Under the pieces are notes generated by a model. That model worked only from the letters and a program-made list of their open reading frames with translations. It made no database searches and was not told the DNA's origin. Made by a program: the position numbers and the translations under genes. From assembly GCF_900116255.1 (NCBI RefSeq), contig NZ_FPAI01000002.1, positions 145,349 to 209,348 of the forward strand: a stretch of DNA of 64,000 nucleotides, given 5' to 3'. The number at the start of each line of letters is the position of its first letter. Position 1 is the stretch's first letter. Below, piece by piece: positions 33,913-43,973 of this stretch. The DNA is from Halolactibacillus miurensis. GTDB taxonomy: Bacteria > Bacillota > Bacilli > Bacillales > Amphibacillaceae.

Positions 33913-35181
33913 ATGACGTTAAAAACAATGAATATGCCGCAGCTCGGCGAAAGCGTAACTGAAGGAACGGTGAGTCAATGGCTTGTCTCCGTCGGCGATG
34001 AAGTCGATCTGTATCAACCGCTTGTCGATGTAATGACTGATAAGGTTAATGCTGAAGTGCCTTCAAGTTTTAAAGGCATTATTAAAGAGTGCCTTGTTAC
34101 AGAGGGGGAAACGGTCGCTGTTGGAACACCTCTTTGTCATATTGAGGTAGAAGAAGTAGAATCACCTAAAAGCGAAGCAACAGAAGCAAAAGCGACAGAG
34201 CAAAAACCGTCTGTCGCTCAGGAAAATCAATCGATGAAGAAACGTTATTCACCGAAAGTCTTAAGTTTAGCGAGTGAACACGGTGTTGATCTAAATGCTA
34301 TCACGGGGACAGGGATAAATGGTCGGATCACAAGAAAAGATGTTGAAGTCTTTGTAGAAAAACAAACATCACAAACGACCAATGAGAAACAAACTGACAT
34401 TTATTTATCTCAACCGACACAAACACCAGCGACACAGGATAACTTTACTAATAATAAACAATCACCGCGTCCTGAATTTAAAGGGGATCGTGAAATTCCA
34501 GTGACGGGTATCAGAAAATCAATTGCTGAGAACATGGTCCGGGCAACGTCAGAAATTCCACATGCCTGGATGATGATCGAAGTCGATGTGACAAATTTAG
34601 TGAACTATCGTAATGCTGAAAAAGCGAAGTTTAAAGAACAAGAAGGCTATAACTTATCGTATTTCTCTTTCTTTTTAAATGCTGTCGCAAAAGCACTAAA
34701 GAAGTTCCCTGAACTGAATAGTTCTTGGCAAGGCGATACGATTGTCCAACACAAAGATATTAATTTATCGATTGCGGTCGGAAATGAAACAGAATTATAT
34801 GTCCCAGTCATTAAGAATGTCGATGAGAAAAGTATCAAAGGCATCGCAAAAGATGTCCATGTGCTCGCCCATAAAGCGAAACACGGACAATTAACAAAAG
34901 AAGACATGACCGGTGGAACATTCACCGTAAACAATACCGGCACATTCGGTTCGGTGCAGTCCATGGGTGTCATCAATTATCCGCAAGCCGCCATTCTCCA
35001 AGTCGAGTCGATTGTGAAGCGTCCGGTGATTATTAATGATATGTTCGCTGCTCGTGATATGGTGAATTTATGTCTCTCACTTGACCACCGCGTGTTAGAT
35101 GGCGTGATCTGTGGCAGGTTTATGTCACATGTCAAAGAAATACTTGAGAATATCTCGGGAGATACGACGCCGATTTATTAA
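33913..35181 (+). CDS. bkdB: Branched-chain 2-oxoacid dehydrogenase E2, dihydrolipoyl acyltransferase
   Basis: 422 residues. Lipoyl domain (1-78) with the modified lysine near residue 44 (DVMTDKVNAEV), a linker, the peripheral subunit-binding domain (about 112-150, YSPKVLSLASEHGVDL), a second linker and the catalytic domain (about 195-420) with the active-site DHRVLDG motif. Last gene of the operon; a strong terminator follows. Confidence 0.94.
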   Translation: MTLKTMNMPQLGESVTEGTVSQWLVSVGDEVDLYQPLVDVMTDKVNAEVPSSFKGIIKECLVTEGETVAVGTPLCHIEVEEVESPKSEATEAKATEQKPSVAQENQSMKKRYSPKVLSLASEHGVDLNAITGTGINGRITRKDVEVFVEKQTSQTTNEKQTDIYLSQPTQTPATQDNFTNNKQSPRPEFKGDREIPVTGIRKSIAENMVRATSEIPHAWMMIEVDVTNLVNYRNAEKAKFKEQEGYNLSYFSFFLNAVAKALKKFPELNSSWQGDTIVQHKDINLSIAVGNETELYVPVIKNVDEKSIKGIAKDVHVLAHKAKHGQLTKEDMTGGTFTVNNTGTFGSVQSMGVINYPQAAILQVESIVKRPVIINDMFAARDMVNLCLSLDHRVLDGVICGRFMSHVKEILENISGDTTPIY

Positions 35182-35208
35182 TATGTACGCATGCATATAA
35201 TATAGTTA

Positions 35209-35250
35209 AACAAGAAAAAGAGTCAGTGGTTTTGACTCTTTTTCTTGTTA
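35209..35250. terminator. Bidirectional terminator after bkdB
   Basis: A 17-bp stem (AACAAGAAAAAGAGTCA with its complement at 35233-35249), A-rich on one side and T-rich on the other; it overlaps the stop of the convergent small gene. Confidence 0.85.
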
Positions 35251-35444
35251 TTTTCAATTTTAAGGGTCTTATTTATAATCACACTCGCAACAACCAAGCC
35301 AATGAAAAAAACAGCTAAACCAGTAAATACGACACCATAAACTATGTCACGAGCGTTAAACTGATTATAAGCATGAAATGCCATTGTGGTCGCACTTATG
35401 GTTAAAGACACTATGATTAATGGGCGGGTTTTCACATTTTTCAA
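35223..35444 (-). CDS. Hypothetical small membrane protein
   Basis: 73 residues with two predicted transmembrane helices (about 8-25 and 32-55) and a short basic C-terminal tail (KIENNKKKSQNH). Starts with TTG at 35444, preceded eight bases earlier by AAAGGGG. I do not recognise a family. It sits on the opposite strand between bkdB and a chemoreceptor gene, and its stop lies in the arm of the shared terminator. The ribosome site and promoter-like sequence upstream support it being real. Confidence 0.55.
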   Translation of the reverse strand: MKNVKTRPLIIVSLTISATTMAFHAYNQFNARDIVYGVVFTGLAVFFIGLVVASVIINKTLKIENNKKKSQNH

Positions 35445-35772
35445 AACAGTTTCCCCTTTCTTTAACTTTCAAAAAACTATGAGGTGGTATATGTCGCATG
35501 CGCTTAGTTAGTCTCAGTATAGCACATATGAAAATGACTGGAATAAAAGGACATGATAGCATGAGTCATCTTACTAAGTCATGATTTTTTAAATTCTGAG
35601 GAATGAAGCAAATACAGGCTTAAAGTCTTTGGTTTAAAAACATGTGTCAATAGCAAATGAAAGACGTGTAGATGCTAGATGTATTTATATTAAAAAAATG
35701 TATAAAAAGTATTTAATGTTTGTGACAATTCATGTATAATTGTGTAATGTTTCACATGAAAGGGGTGGGTGT
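35445..35772. other. 328-base stretch without a gene
   Basis: Between two divergent genes. It holds an extended -10 (TGCTATACT read on the minus strand, 35516-35524) for the small gene at 35223-35444, and a TATAAT at 35735-35740 with a weak TTTAAT -35 for the chemoreceptor gene. The middle part (about 35530-35700) shows no coding frame, strong hairpin or recognisable RNA motif. Confidence 0.5.
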
Positions 35773-37803
35773 ATGTCGAAAAAAATAAAGAAGACATCGT
35801 CAAAAAGAAAGATAGATCAAATAACCCAACAGAAAAACAGAAGGGGGATTAGACAACGACTGACAGTGGCGTTTAGTATCGTTTCGCTACTGGCTATCTT
35901 TGTGATAGGTGGACTGGTTTACTGGTTAGCATCTGAAGCTTTAACAGATGAAGTAAGCGAAAAAGTTGCAACGACATCCGACATACATATGGAAAAGTTA
36001 GACCGTTTTATGTATGAACGTACATACGATTTAAATGTATTGCAACAACGCTTAATATCAAGCCCAGACGGAAATAATAGCTTGATTAAAGCACTTCGCG
36101 AAGAAGTTTATTTCGAGCGCCTCACGGTGTTCGATGCTAGCGGGAATGTGATAGAAGATACTTCACAAGCATCGACTAATCTACTGCCTGCGATAGAGTT
36201 AGCGTCGTCTTCTGAGGTGACTGTCTCAGACGCCTTATATGATGACGCTTTAGGTGAACAAGTGATATATATCTATTATCCGATGGATAATAACGGTGTC
36301 TTACGCGGAGCCTTCCCGATTCGTTACATTTGGGATGAAGTCAATCAGATTGCCAGTGACACTGTGACGGTTGAGTTAGTCAATCAAGCAGGTGAACAAT
36401 TGGCCGACACAACAACGAGTGCCTCGGTTGAAGGTGAAACGAAAACAGCCTCACTTGATCCGGATTCTCTGTTATATAGACGGATCAATAGCCTTGAAAA
36501 AGGGGAAGTGGGTAGTGTACACGCCGATTCAAGCACCGGGATTGATAGTTTGATTGGCTATAGTAAAAGTAGCGGTTATCAAAACTATCAAGGCAATGAT
36601 TGGGTACTGATTGTGACAGAACCGACCAGTTTAGCCTTAGCGCCAGTCGCGGAATTACGCCAAATTATTCTGATTGTCGCAGGCGTCACTTTGCTGGTTG
36701 TTATTTTAACGGCGCTGATGTTAGCACATTCAATAGCCAAGCCGATCATTTCACTCGCCAAAACAGCTGAAGCAATCGCAAAAGGTGAATTGGATCAAGC
36801 GGTTGATGTAAAAGCTACAGGTGAAGTGGGGACTCTTGCGGCTAGTATTTCAACGATGGTTGAGAACTTACGTGATTTTGTTAAAACAACGACAAAAGAA
36901 GCGGATGCTTTAGATGGTGAATCAAAACAATTATCATTAGAAAGTCGTGCCTTAACGGAAGGAACGACCCAGCTCAATGATGTCATGACCTCGATTGCTG
37001 AAGGAGCAGAAGAACAAGCTCAAATAACGGCGGATATCTCACTCTTTACAGATACGTTAACAAAAGAAACCGAAGCAATGCTTATGCAATCAGATCAACT
37101 GAAACGTTTCTCTGAAAAAGTGAAGCAATCGTCGGTTAATGGATTATCGCAAATGGATCATTCATTTAAGCAAATGAAAAATATTAACCAAGACGTTGAA
37201 ACGGCCAATAGTCGGATGCAGTCACTTGAAGCGAAAACAAAAGCCGTTGTCGATTTAACCTCTGTCATTAATGACATCACCGAACAAACGAATCTTCTCG
37301 CTTTAAATGCAGCGATTGAGTCAGCACGAGCCGGTGAAGCGGGTAAAGGCTTTGCGGTAGTTGCGAATGAAATTCGCAAATTAGCCGATCAAGTCTCAAA
37401 AGCGGCGGTCGATATTGAGACGGTTATTCTTGAGATGAATAATGAATCACGTCTTGTCAATGAAGCGCTAAAAGAAACCGTCAAAGAAACAGGTCAAGGT
37501 ATGGCGGAGTTAACAAAATCAAAAACGAACTTTACAACCATTCATGACCAAGTAACAGAACTAAATGATGTCATTGAACAGATGAAATCACAATTACAAC
37601 AAGTGGATGCCAGTAGTCTGTCGATTCATACTAGTGTGAAAAAAGTGGCGAATATTAGTGAAGAAAGTTCGGCAAGCATTGAAGAAACAACCGCAACAAT
37701 TGAAGAACAAAAGCGAGCGGTCGATGAGTTAGATGAACAGGCCCATACACTGGAACGTTTATCACTCAGACTAAAAGAACAGCTCTATCGTTTTAAAATA
37801 TAA
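35773..37803 (+). CDS. Methyl-accepting chemotaxis protein
   Basis: 676-residue transmembrane chemoreceptor. A basic N-terminus, first transmembrane helix (about 31-52), extracellular sensor region (about 55-295, Cache-like), second helix (about 298-322), HAMP (about 323-375) and a long cytoplasmic signalling coiled coil with the invariant hairpin tip [27 protein letters not shown] sequence. The ATG at 35773 follows AAAGGGGTGGG; an earlier in-frame ATG overlaps the promoter region. Ligand cannot be predicted. It implies motility or at least CheA/CheW signalling elsewhere in the genome. Confidence 0.9.
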   Translation: MSKKIKKTSSKRKIDQITQQKNRRGIRQRLTVAFSIVSLLAIFVIGGLVYWLASEALTDEVSEKVATTSDIHMEKLDRFMYERTYDLNVLQQRLISSPDGNNSLIKALREEVYFERLTVFDASGNVIEDTSQASTNLLPAIELASSSEVTVSDALYDDALGEQVIYIYYPMDNNGVLRGAFPIRYIWDEVNQIASDTVTVELVNQAGEQLADTTTSASVEGETKTASLDPDSLLYRRINSLEKGEVGSVHADSSTGIDSLIGYSKSSGYQNYQGNDWVLIVTEPTSLALAPVAELRQIILIVAGVTLLVVILTALMLAHSIAKPIISLAKTAEAIAKGELDQAVDVKATGEVGTLAASISTMVENLRDFVKTTTKEADALDGESKQLSLESRALTEGTTQLNDVMTSIAEGAEEQAQITADISLFTDTLTKETEAMLMQSDQLKRFSEKVKQSSVNGLSQMDHSFKQMKNINQDVETANSRMQSLEAKTKAVVDLTSVINDITEQTNLLALNAAIESARAGEAGKGFAVVANEIRKLADQVSKAAVDIETVILEMNNESRLVNEALKETVKETGQGMAELTKSKTNFTTIHDQVTELNDVIEQMKSQLQQVDASSLSIHTSVKKVANISEESSASIEETTATIEEQKRAVDELDEQAHTLERLSLRLKEQLYRFKI

Positions 37804-37805
37804 TG

Positions 37806-37840
37806 GGGACGGTCCAGGCATCAATTGCTTGGGCCGTATT
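37806..37840 (+). terminator. Probable terminator after the chemoreceptor gene
   Basis: A 12-bp stem with wobble pairs (37809-37820 with 37826-37837) but only a short T tract after it. Confidence 0.5.
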
Positions 37841-37925
37841 GACATGAAAAGGATGTAAGATTAGGATATAATAAGAGCATAAGAACATGATAAATGTTCT
37901 TGAGATAAGAGAAAGAGGTGATGGG

Positions 37926-38879
37926 ATGCAAATAGGCTATCGTACGCTAAAAACGGCCATTGCGGCACCAGCAGCGGTATTTATTGCTGAGATGTTGCAA
38001 TTAGATAATTACGGTTCGGCCGGGATTATATCCGTTCTTTGTATACAACCGACACGGAAACAATCGTTTTTAACGGCTTGGCACCGGATTGCTGCGGGGT
38101 TATTATCCATGGTCTATGCTTATGTCATTTTTGAGTGGATCGGTTATTCACCACTGACCATCGGGCTATTACTGTTACTGTTTATCCCAGTCACAAATAA
38201 ATTACATATTACACCGGGGATTGTGACCAGTCTCGTCATATTGTTTCATTTTTATGCCGCAAGGCGCGTGGACGTAGATATTGTGATCAATGAGTCACTC
38301 ATTATGTTTATTGGGATTGGTGTGGCGCTCTTGTTAAATCTTTATATGCCGAACTTAGATAACAAGTTTATCGAGCTCCGTAAAGATGTCGAAGCGAATT
38401 ATCAAACCTTTTTCCGCAGTATTGCCTCCTATTTAAGAGGCGAAAGTACGATGATTAATACAACTGTACTCGAGAGCACGAAGAAAATTTTGCGAGAGGC
38501 AGACGATTTAGTCCAGCGAGATATGGAGAACAGTTTTTCAAAAAGTACGAGTTACCGGCGTCGTTACTTTTCGATGCGTGACATTCAACTCCACTCATTG
38601 GAGCGCATGTTAAAAGTGATGCGTCCACAAATGGTGTCTGTGAAACAAGCCAAATTGATTGCTGATTTATTCGATGATTTAGCTGATGCGATTTACCCGG
38701 AAAATCCGGTTGAATATCATATCAGCTATGTCGATGACTTATTGGAACGTTTCGAAAAGCAAGATTTACCGAAAACGCGCGAAGAGTTTGAAATCCGTGC
38801 AGATTTATTTCAGTTACTCAATGAAATTGATCACTATCTTGCCATCAAAAATCAAACCGTAAAAGATGTGATTGATTGA
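37926..38879 (+). CDS. yqjA: Aromatic acid exporter family membrane protein (YqjA, DUF939)
   Basis: 317 residues. The N-terminal half has about four to six transmembrane helices in the ArAE-type arrangement (MQIGYRTLKTAIAAPAAVFIA), and the C-terminal half is a soluble helical domain (about 150-317). Substrate unknown. The ATG at 37926 follows AAAGAGGTGATG; an in-frame start 13 codons earlier has no ribosome site. Same relative place as B. subtilis yqjA. Confidence 0.85.
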   Translation: MQIGYRTLKTAIAAPAAVFIAEMLQLDNYGSAGIISVLCIQPTRKQSFLTAWHRIAAGLLSMVYAYVIFEWIGYSPLTIGLLLLLFIPVTNKLHITPGIVTSLVILFHFYAARRVDVDIVINESLIMFIGIGVALLLNLYMPNLDNKFIELRKDVEANYQTFFRSIASYLRGESTMINTTVLESTKKILREADDLVQRDMENSFSKSTSYRRRYFSMRDIQLHSLERMLKVMRPQMVSVKQAKLIADLFDDLADAIYPENPVEYHISYVDDLLERFEKQDLPKTREEFEIRADLFQLLNEIDHYLAIKNQTVKDVID

Positions 38880-38909
38880 AGTACGTGATTGACATATAGA
38901 TTATAAAAA

Positions 38910-38942
38910 AACGTCAGGTCCCGTAATGGGTCCTGACGTTTG
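38910..38942. terminator. Terminator between yqjA and the Prli42-like gene
   Basis: AACGTCAGG-TCCC (38910-38922) pairs with GGG-TCCTGACGTT (38928-38940) with one mismatch; A and T runs on either side allow use in both directions. Confidence 0.8.
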
Positions 38943-38954
38943 TCGATGGTGACA

Positions 38955-39098
38955 TTATAAAATATAGGTTAAACCAGATGCCATTAGTGAACCGACCATC
39001 GCAAGAATCATGACGTAAACAATGATTTTTTGACGACGCTCACGTTTTGATGGCTTTCTTGTTTGTTCTTGTGGTGCTTTTTTTGTGTGCTTTGCCAT
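38955..39098 (-). CDS. prli42: Prli42-like stressosome-associated miniprotein (DUF4044)
   Basis: 47 residues: a basic, Lys/Arg-rich N-terminus (AKHTKKAPQEQTRKPSKRERRQK) and one transmembrane helix (about 25-46) with the family pattern VYVMILAMVGSLMASGLTYIL. In Listeria, Prli42 anchors the stressosome to the membrane. The ATG at 39098 has a good GGAGGT site seven bases upstream; longer in-frame starts would add residues foreign to the family. Stressosome genes (rsbR/S/T) are not in this window, so the partner is unproven here. Confidence 0.75.
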   Translation of the reverse strand: MAKHTKKAPQEQTRKPSKRERRQKIIVYVMILAMVGSLMASGLTYIL

Positions 39099-39301
39099 TA
39101 GTAAACCTCCAAGCATGATGTAAGTTTTGAAATCATTGAATATTATTAGATTATCTCTACTCAAACAGTCTTTCAAAATAATTTCTATTTTTATTTTAGC
39201 GCGAATCCAAATAAGATACAAGTAAAACTTCTCAGAAGCCTTCATCCGCTGCCATCATTGACAAACGCTTGATTAATGGAGTAACGTAGAAGGAGAAAAA
39301 T

Positions 39302-40447
39302 ATGAAACTGAAGGGAATGGACAAAATGATTAATGAAGCACGGTTAGTCGATGAATTTTTAACACTCGTTCAAATTGATTCAGAAACAGGACATGAAGGA
39401 ACGATTCAAACACGATTAAAAGCCTTATTTGAGTCACTTGGTGTTGAAGTAAAAGAAGATCAAGCGAAAGAAGCGACGGGATTTGGAGCCAATAACTTGA
39501 TTTGTACGTTGAAAGGTAATGTAGATGCCCCGACCATTTACTTTACCTCACATATGGATACGGTGGTACCTGGTAAATGTGTGAAGCCCCTCATTGATGG
39601 TGACGTGATTAAATCCGATGGGTCAACCATTCTTGGCGCCGATGATAAAACAGGCCTTGCGGCCATCTTTGAAGCAATCCGAGTCTTAAAAGAACAAAAT
39701 ATAGCTCATGGTGATATTCAGTTTGTTATAACTGTCGGTGAGGAATCGGGTCTTGTTGGTGCCAAAGCTTTAAATAAAGAGATGATTCATGCCGAATTCG
39801 GTTATGCGCTTGATAGTGATGGACCTGTTGGGGATGTCATCGTGGCAGCGCCAACACAAGTGAAAGTGTTTGCGAAGCTCCACGGAAAAACAGCCCATGC
39901 TGGTGTCGCACCGGAAAAAGGCGTTTCCGCGATTACGATGGCATCCAAAGCGATTAGTCGGATGCCCCTCGGCCGGATCGATGAAGAAACAACGGCGAAT
40001 ATTGGCCGTTTCTCGGGTGGGGATAAGACGAACATTGTTTGTGATTATGTCGAAGTGTTAGCAGAAGCGCGTTCACTCGACCAGGATAAGGTTGAACAAC
40101 AAGTGAAAAAAATGGTGGAGGCGTTCGAGGCAGTCGCGGCTGAAATGGGTGGTCGGGCTGAAGTGGAAACAGAATTTATGTATCCAGGCTTTAAACGAAA
40201 TGAATCAGATGACGTTGTTCAAATCGCCAAAACAGCCATTGAACAAATCAATCGTACGTTTGTCGTTAAAACGAGCGGCGGCGGAAGTGATGCTAATATT
40301 ATTTCTGGTTTTGGGATTCCAACGGTCAACTTGGCGGTAGGTTATCGTGATATTCATACAACGAATGAAGCCATGCCGATTCAAGAACTTGTTAAAATTA
40401 CTGAACTCGTTGTTGAAATCATTAAAACAGTCACACAGAAAGCTTAA
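39302..40447 (+). CDS. yqjE: M20 family peptidase, PepT/YqjE type
   Basis: 381 residues. Dinuclear zinc aminopeptidase of the tripeptidase T group. Metal ligands are in TSHMDTVVPG, GADDKTGLAA, GEESGLVGA, LDSDGPVG and the final YRDIHTTNE; a lid (dimerisation) domain lies at about 185-295. The start at 39302 follows AAGGAG; internal ATGs at codons 6 and 9 are possible. Matches B. subtilis yqjE by place and sequence type. Confidence 0.9.
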   Translation: MKLKGMDKMINEARLVDEFLTLVQIDSETGHEGTIQTRLKALFESLGVEVKEDQAKEATGFGANNLICTLKGNVDAPTIYFTSHMDTVVPGKCVKPLIDGDVIKSDGSTILGADDKTGLAAIFEAIRVLKEQNIAHGDIQFVITVGEESGLVGAKALNKEMIHAEFGYALDSDGPVGDVIVAAPTQVKVFAKLHGKTAHAGVAPEKGVSAITMASKAISRMPLGRIDEETTANIGRFSGGDKTNIVCDYVEVLAEARSLDQDKVEQQVKKMVEAFEAVAAEMGGRAEVETEFMYPGFKRNESDDVVQIAKTAIEQINRTFVVKTSGGGSDANIISGFGIPTVNLAVGYRDIHTTNEAMPIQELVKITELVVEIIKTVTQKA

Positions 40448-40454
40448 TGTTCCT

Positions 40455-40485
40455 AACCACACTCACGTAAACGGGTGTGGTTTTT
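40455..40485 (+). terminator. Terminator after the M20 peptidase gene
   Basis: AACCACAC (40455-40462) pairs with GTGTGGTT (40475-40482), followed by T. Confidence 0.75.
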
Positions 40486-40628
40486 CAATGTTTAGATCAA
40501 TGAAGATCCAACACGTGCATAATTATTTGTTGTGTCCGCCATCACAAACACATGTATTCCCTTTTACTTTCAGGTTGTGATACGATAGAGCTAGAACGGT
40601 TGTTCTTAAGAGAGGAGAGTCAGATAAG

Positions 40629-41906
40629 GTGAGTTATTATCCCAAAAAAGGACGCGTTATTTTTCATGTGGATATGAATAGTTTTTATGCCTCAGTTGAA
40701 ATGGCGTATAATCCTTCGCTAAAAGGAAAACCGCTTGCCATTGCTGGAAATCCTGAGGAACGCCGCGGTATTATCGTCACAAGTAGCTATGAAGCAAGAG
40801 CCAAAGGTGTCAAGACAACGATGCCACTATTTCAAGCGAAAAAGCTTTGTCCGGAATTGATTGTCTTAAAACCTAACTTCGAACGTTACCGCGAAGCATC
40901 AAAAGCCATGTTTAAGGTAATGGCAGAGATTACTGACAAAGTTGAACCCGTTTCGATTGATGAAGGGTACTTAGACATTAGTGAGTGTGAGACGCAAGGC
41001 AGTCCACTTGAAATCGCTGAAAAATTACAACAACGTCTTTTAAATGAACTAGATTTACCATGCAGTATCGGGATTGCCCCGAATAAGTTTTTAGCTAAGA
41101 TGGCCTCAGATATGAAAAAGCCACTCGGTATTACGGTGTTACGAAAAAGAGAACTAGCGCAAGTGTTATGGCCACTAGATATTGGTGAGATGCACGGGGT
41201 TGGGGCTAAAACAAAAGAAAAGCTTAATCAGATAAATATTTATACAATTGGCGACTTAGCTGTGGCTGATGATGTCATTTTAAGGCGTGTGCTTGGCATT
41301 AACGGAGTAAGGTTGATCAAGCGCGCTAACGGAGAGGATCATCGAGCGGTCGATCCTGATAGTGTGTTTGATTTTAAGAGTGTGGGCCATTCAGAAACAT
41401 TAAGGCACGACACCATCGATGAGACGATACTGTTATCATTGATTCGGAAACTATCCAATAAAGTATCGATCCGTCTTAAAAGAAAAGCTTACATCGGTGA
41501 AACGGTCCAGCTGATGATTCGTTATTATGATCGTAAAACGATTACGCGAAGTGTCACGGTCCATCGACCGATTGAACAAGCAGGGGATATCTATGGCCTT
41601 GCGACCCAGTTATTTGAGATGCATTGGAATGGTGAGGCGATTCGTCTACTTGGTGTGACTGTTCAAGGACTGATTGAGAAAAAACACTACTACGAACAAC
41701 TCGATTTGTTTCACTATAAAGATCATTTAAAACATGAACAACTCGAATCAACGATTCAAGCACTAACAAATAAGTATGGATACAACCCGTTTGATCGCTC
41801 TTTGAAGAAAAAGAAACAAACTGATTCGCTGATTGATTCAGAGTCAAATCAACCGACAACAAGTTTTCAAAAAGATTTTTTAGATGATTATCGACAAGAC
41901 AACTAG
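40629..41906 (+). CDS. dinB: DNA polymerase IV (Y family)
   Basis: 425 residues. Error-prone translesion polymerase. Catalytic metal-binding segments HVDMNSFYASVE (near residue 13) and SIDEGYLD (near 108) are intact, followed by the helix-hairpin-helix thumb (MHGVGAKTKEKL) and little-finger domain. Starts with GTG at 40629 after AGAGAGGAGAG. The C-terminal tail after about 385 is basic and Ser/Thr-rich with a possible clamp-binding end. The stop lies within a long hairpin. B. subtilis yqjH is the syntenic homologue. Confidence 0.93.
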   Translation: MSYYPKKGRVIFHVDMNSFYASVEMAYNPSLKGKPLAIAGNPEERRGIIVTSSYEARAKGVKTTMPLFQAKKLCPELIVLKPNFERYREASKAMFKVMAEITDKVEPVSIDEGYLDISECETQGSPLEIAEKLQQRLLNELDLPCSIGIAPNKFLAKMASDMKKPLGITVLRKRELAQVLWPLDIGEMHGVGAKTKEKLNQINIYTIGDLAVADDVILRRVLGINGVRLIKRANGEDHRAVDPDSVFDFKSVGHSETLRHDTIDETILLSLIRKLSNKVSIRLKRKAYIGETVQLMIRYYDRKTITRSVTVHRPIEQAGDIYGLATQLFEMHWNGEAIRLLGVTVQGLIEKKHYYEQLDLFHYKDHLKHEQLESTIQALTNKYGYNPFDRSLKKKKQTDSLIDSESNQPTTSFQKDFLDDYRQDN

Positions 41907-41942
41907 CCACTTTCCTTAATATAAGGAGGTGGCTAGTTGTCT
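41898..41942. terminator. Bidirectional terminator between dinB and rnz
   Basis: Perfect 13-bp outer stem (41898-41910 with 41929-41941) with a second inner stem (TCCTTA/TAAGGA). It contains the dinB stop codon and ends six bases before the rnz stop. Confidence 0.75.
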
Positions 41943-41946
41943 TTCA

Positions 41947-42873
41947 TTACGATCGCTTCGGGACAGTGTAAGTCATAAAATCATAAGCGAAAGCGGTCTG
42001 TTGAAAAATTATTTGTGCATCTTCTAAGAGCGTGTTCAGTTGATGCGGATCATAACGCTGGGATAGGTGATTAATAATGAGCTGGTCAACATTTCCTAAT
42101 TGAGCAAGTTCACATGCTTCATCAATCGTACTATGCGAATGACTTCTCGCAAGTTCCACGAGTGCTTGTTCATAAGTCCCTTCATGAATCAGTAATTGAC
42201 TCCCTTTAATAAAATCAACTAAAGCGTCAACAGGGCCGGTATCACCGAGAATGCTTATGACGCGGCCTTTTTTATCAGGACCGATAACATCACGGCGCAT
42301 AATCACGCGCCCGTCAGGTAAGGTTGTTTCTGGTTGGTCTTTGATTTGTTGATAGAGGGGTGAAGGTTTGAGACCAAGTGCTTGTAACTTTTGAACGTTT
42401 AGTTCTCCTAATTGATTGTGCTCACACACTTTAAAGCCGAAAGAAACAAGACCATGGTTTAACTGTTTGACGTGAACATCACATGTCTTTAGCTGGAACA
42501 CACCACCGTCGACTAAATCATGATAATGAATCACATAAGGTACATGCGTGCCACTCACACGAAATGCCGTGTCAATAAAGGTCTGTATACCCTTAGGTGC
42601 GTAAATATCGACAGGTGACGTACCATCTAAAAAGGCACGACTTGACAATAGCCCCGGTAATCCATAAATATGATCGCCATGTAAGTGCGTGATGAAAATT
42701 TTGCTAATCTTACGGGGCTTGATCGATGTTTTTAATATTTGATGTTGGGTAGCTTCCCCGCAATCAAATAACCAAATACCCTCCCCTTTATTCGTTAAAT
42801 CAAGAGCTAAACTAGACACATTACGGTTATTAGACGGAAGACCAGAACCTGTGCCTAAAAAAGTAACGTGCAT
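41947..42873 (-). CDS. rnz: Ribonuclease Z
   Basis: 308 residues, long-established MBL-fold tRNA 3' endonuclease that trims precursor tRNAs lacking an encoded CCA. Zinc motif THLHGDH at 62-68, further ligands in LGDTGPVD and the AxDLL-like and HxxH motifs near the C-terminus (HEGTY, HSHSTIDEA, INHLSQRY). The ATG at 42873 overlaps the last base of the namA stop, so the two genes are coupled. Confidence 0.94.
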   Translation of the reverse strand: MHVTFLGTGSGLPSNNRNVSSLALDLTNKGEGIWLFDCGEATQHQILKTSIKPRKISKIFITHLHGDHIYGLPGLLSSRAFLDGTSPVDIYAPKGIQTFIDTAFRVSGTHVPYVIHYHDLVDGGVFQLKTCDVHVKQLNHGLVSFGFKVCEHNQLGELNVQKLQALGLKPSPLYQQIKDQPETTLPDGRVIMRRDVIGPDKKGRVISILGDTGPVDALVDFIKGSQLLIHEGTYEQALVELARSHSHSTIDEACELAQLGNVDQLIINHLSQRYDPHQLNTLLEDAQIIFQQTAFAYDFMTYTVPKRS

Positions 42874-43874
42874 TAGTTCCACCCTCGCTTATATGGTGTA
42901 GGTGCTTCCAGTTCAACGTTTAATGCCTCACTAGCCACTTTTGGCCAGTACGGATGACGTAAGAGCTCGCGTCCAATAAAAATCAAATCCGCTCGTTGAT
43001 TGTTTAAAATCTCTTCGGCATGTGCCGCTTCCGTAATCAAGCCGACGGCGCCAGTAGCAATGTCTGCCCCGCGTTTAATCATCTCGGCGTGAGCGACTTG
43101 ATAGCCTGGGAAGACATTGATAGGCACATTCACGACACCACCGGTGGAGACATCGATTAAATCAACGCCTTGAGCTTTCATTTCTTGGCTGAAGTAGATG
43201 AAATCTTCAGCCGTATTGCCTGCTTCATGGTATTCATCTGCAGAAATTCTAACAAACAATGGACCATGAAAGACAGCTTTAACGGCGTCAATGACTTTTT
43301 TTACTACCTGATAACGATGTTCTCTTGTGCCACCGTAAGCATCGCTGCGTTTATTCGTAAGCGGTGATAGAAATTGGTTTAATAAATAACCGTGAGCCGC
43401 GTGAATCTCAATAATATCAAACCCTGCTTTTCTCGCACGAATCGCGGCGACTTTGAATTGGTCAATCATTTGATCAATCATGTGCGGCGTCATAGCTGTC
43501 ACAGTACCCTCTTCACTAAAAGGCGCAATGGGTATGTCATTTGTCTGGGCTTTTATACCGGCATGTCCAAGTTGAATCGCCGCATGAGCCTCGTGGGCGT
43601 GAATCCGGTCTGTTAAGGTTTTCAACCCCTCAATATGATCATCTGACCATATACCTAAGTCACTAGGTCGAATCCGTCCGCGTGGTTCGATGGCTGTTGC
43701 TTCGACCATCACAAGACCTGTGCCTCCAATAGCGCGTGATTCATAATGTGTCACATGAAACGGGGTCACGATTCCGTCTTCTTTTTCCACAGCGAACATA
43801 CACATGGGTGACATCACGATGCGGTTTTTCAATGTTATATTTTTAATTGTAAAAGGTTCAAATAATTTTGCCAT
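42873..43874 (-). CDS. namA: NADPH dehydrogenase NamA (Old Yellow Enzyme family)
   Basis: 333 residues. FMN-dependent ene-reductase, TIM barrel; reduces activated double bonds and nitro-compounds with NADPH. FMN- and substrate-contact motifs seen: MSPMCMF (Cys near position 26), HYESRAIGGTGLV, QLGHAGI, EIHAAHGYLLNQFLSP and the terminal FIGRELLRHPYWP. The ATG at 43874 is preceded by GGAG; an in-frame GTG nine bases earlier is inside that site. Syntenic with B. subtilis yqjM. Confidence 0.94.
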   Translation of the reverse strand: MAKLFEPFTIKNITLKNRIVMSPMCMFAVEKEDGIVTPFHVTHYESRAIGGTGLVMVEATAIEPRGRIRPSDLGIWSDDHIEGLKTLTDRIHAHEAHAAIQLGHAGIKAQTNDIPIAPFSEEGTVTAMTPHMIDQMIDQFKVAAIRARKAGFDIIEIHAAHGYLLNQFLSPLTNKRSDAYGGTREHRYQVVKKVIDAVKAVFHGPLFVRISADEYHEAGNTAEDFIYFSQEMKAQGVDLIDVSTGGVVNVPINVFPGYQVAHAEMIKRGADIATGAVGLITEAAHAEEILNNQRADLIFIGRELLRHPYWPKVASEALNVELEAPTPYKRGWN

Positions 43875-43973
43875 AGAAATCACTCCTAAATTTTTAAAAT
43901 GTTAAAATAAGGGCTTTTAGAAGCCACCACGTCAAAATACGTTAGAGTTTAAAAGGTCGATAATTGACCTAAC

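Noticed and set aside
35530..35700. Possible small RNA or gene in the gap before the chemoreceptor gene
   Set aside because: No stable hairpin, no terminator and no frame with a ribosome site.
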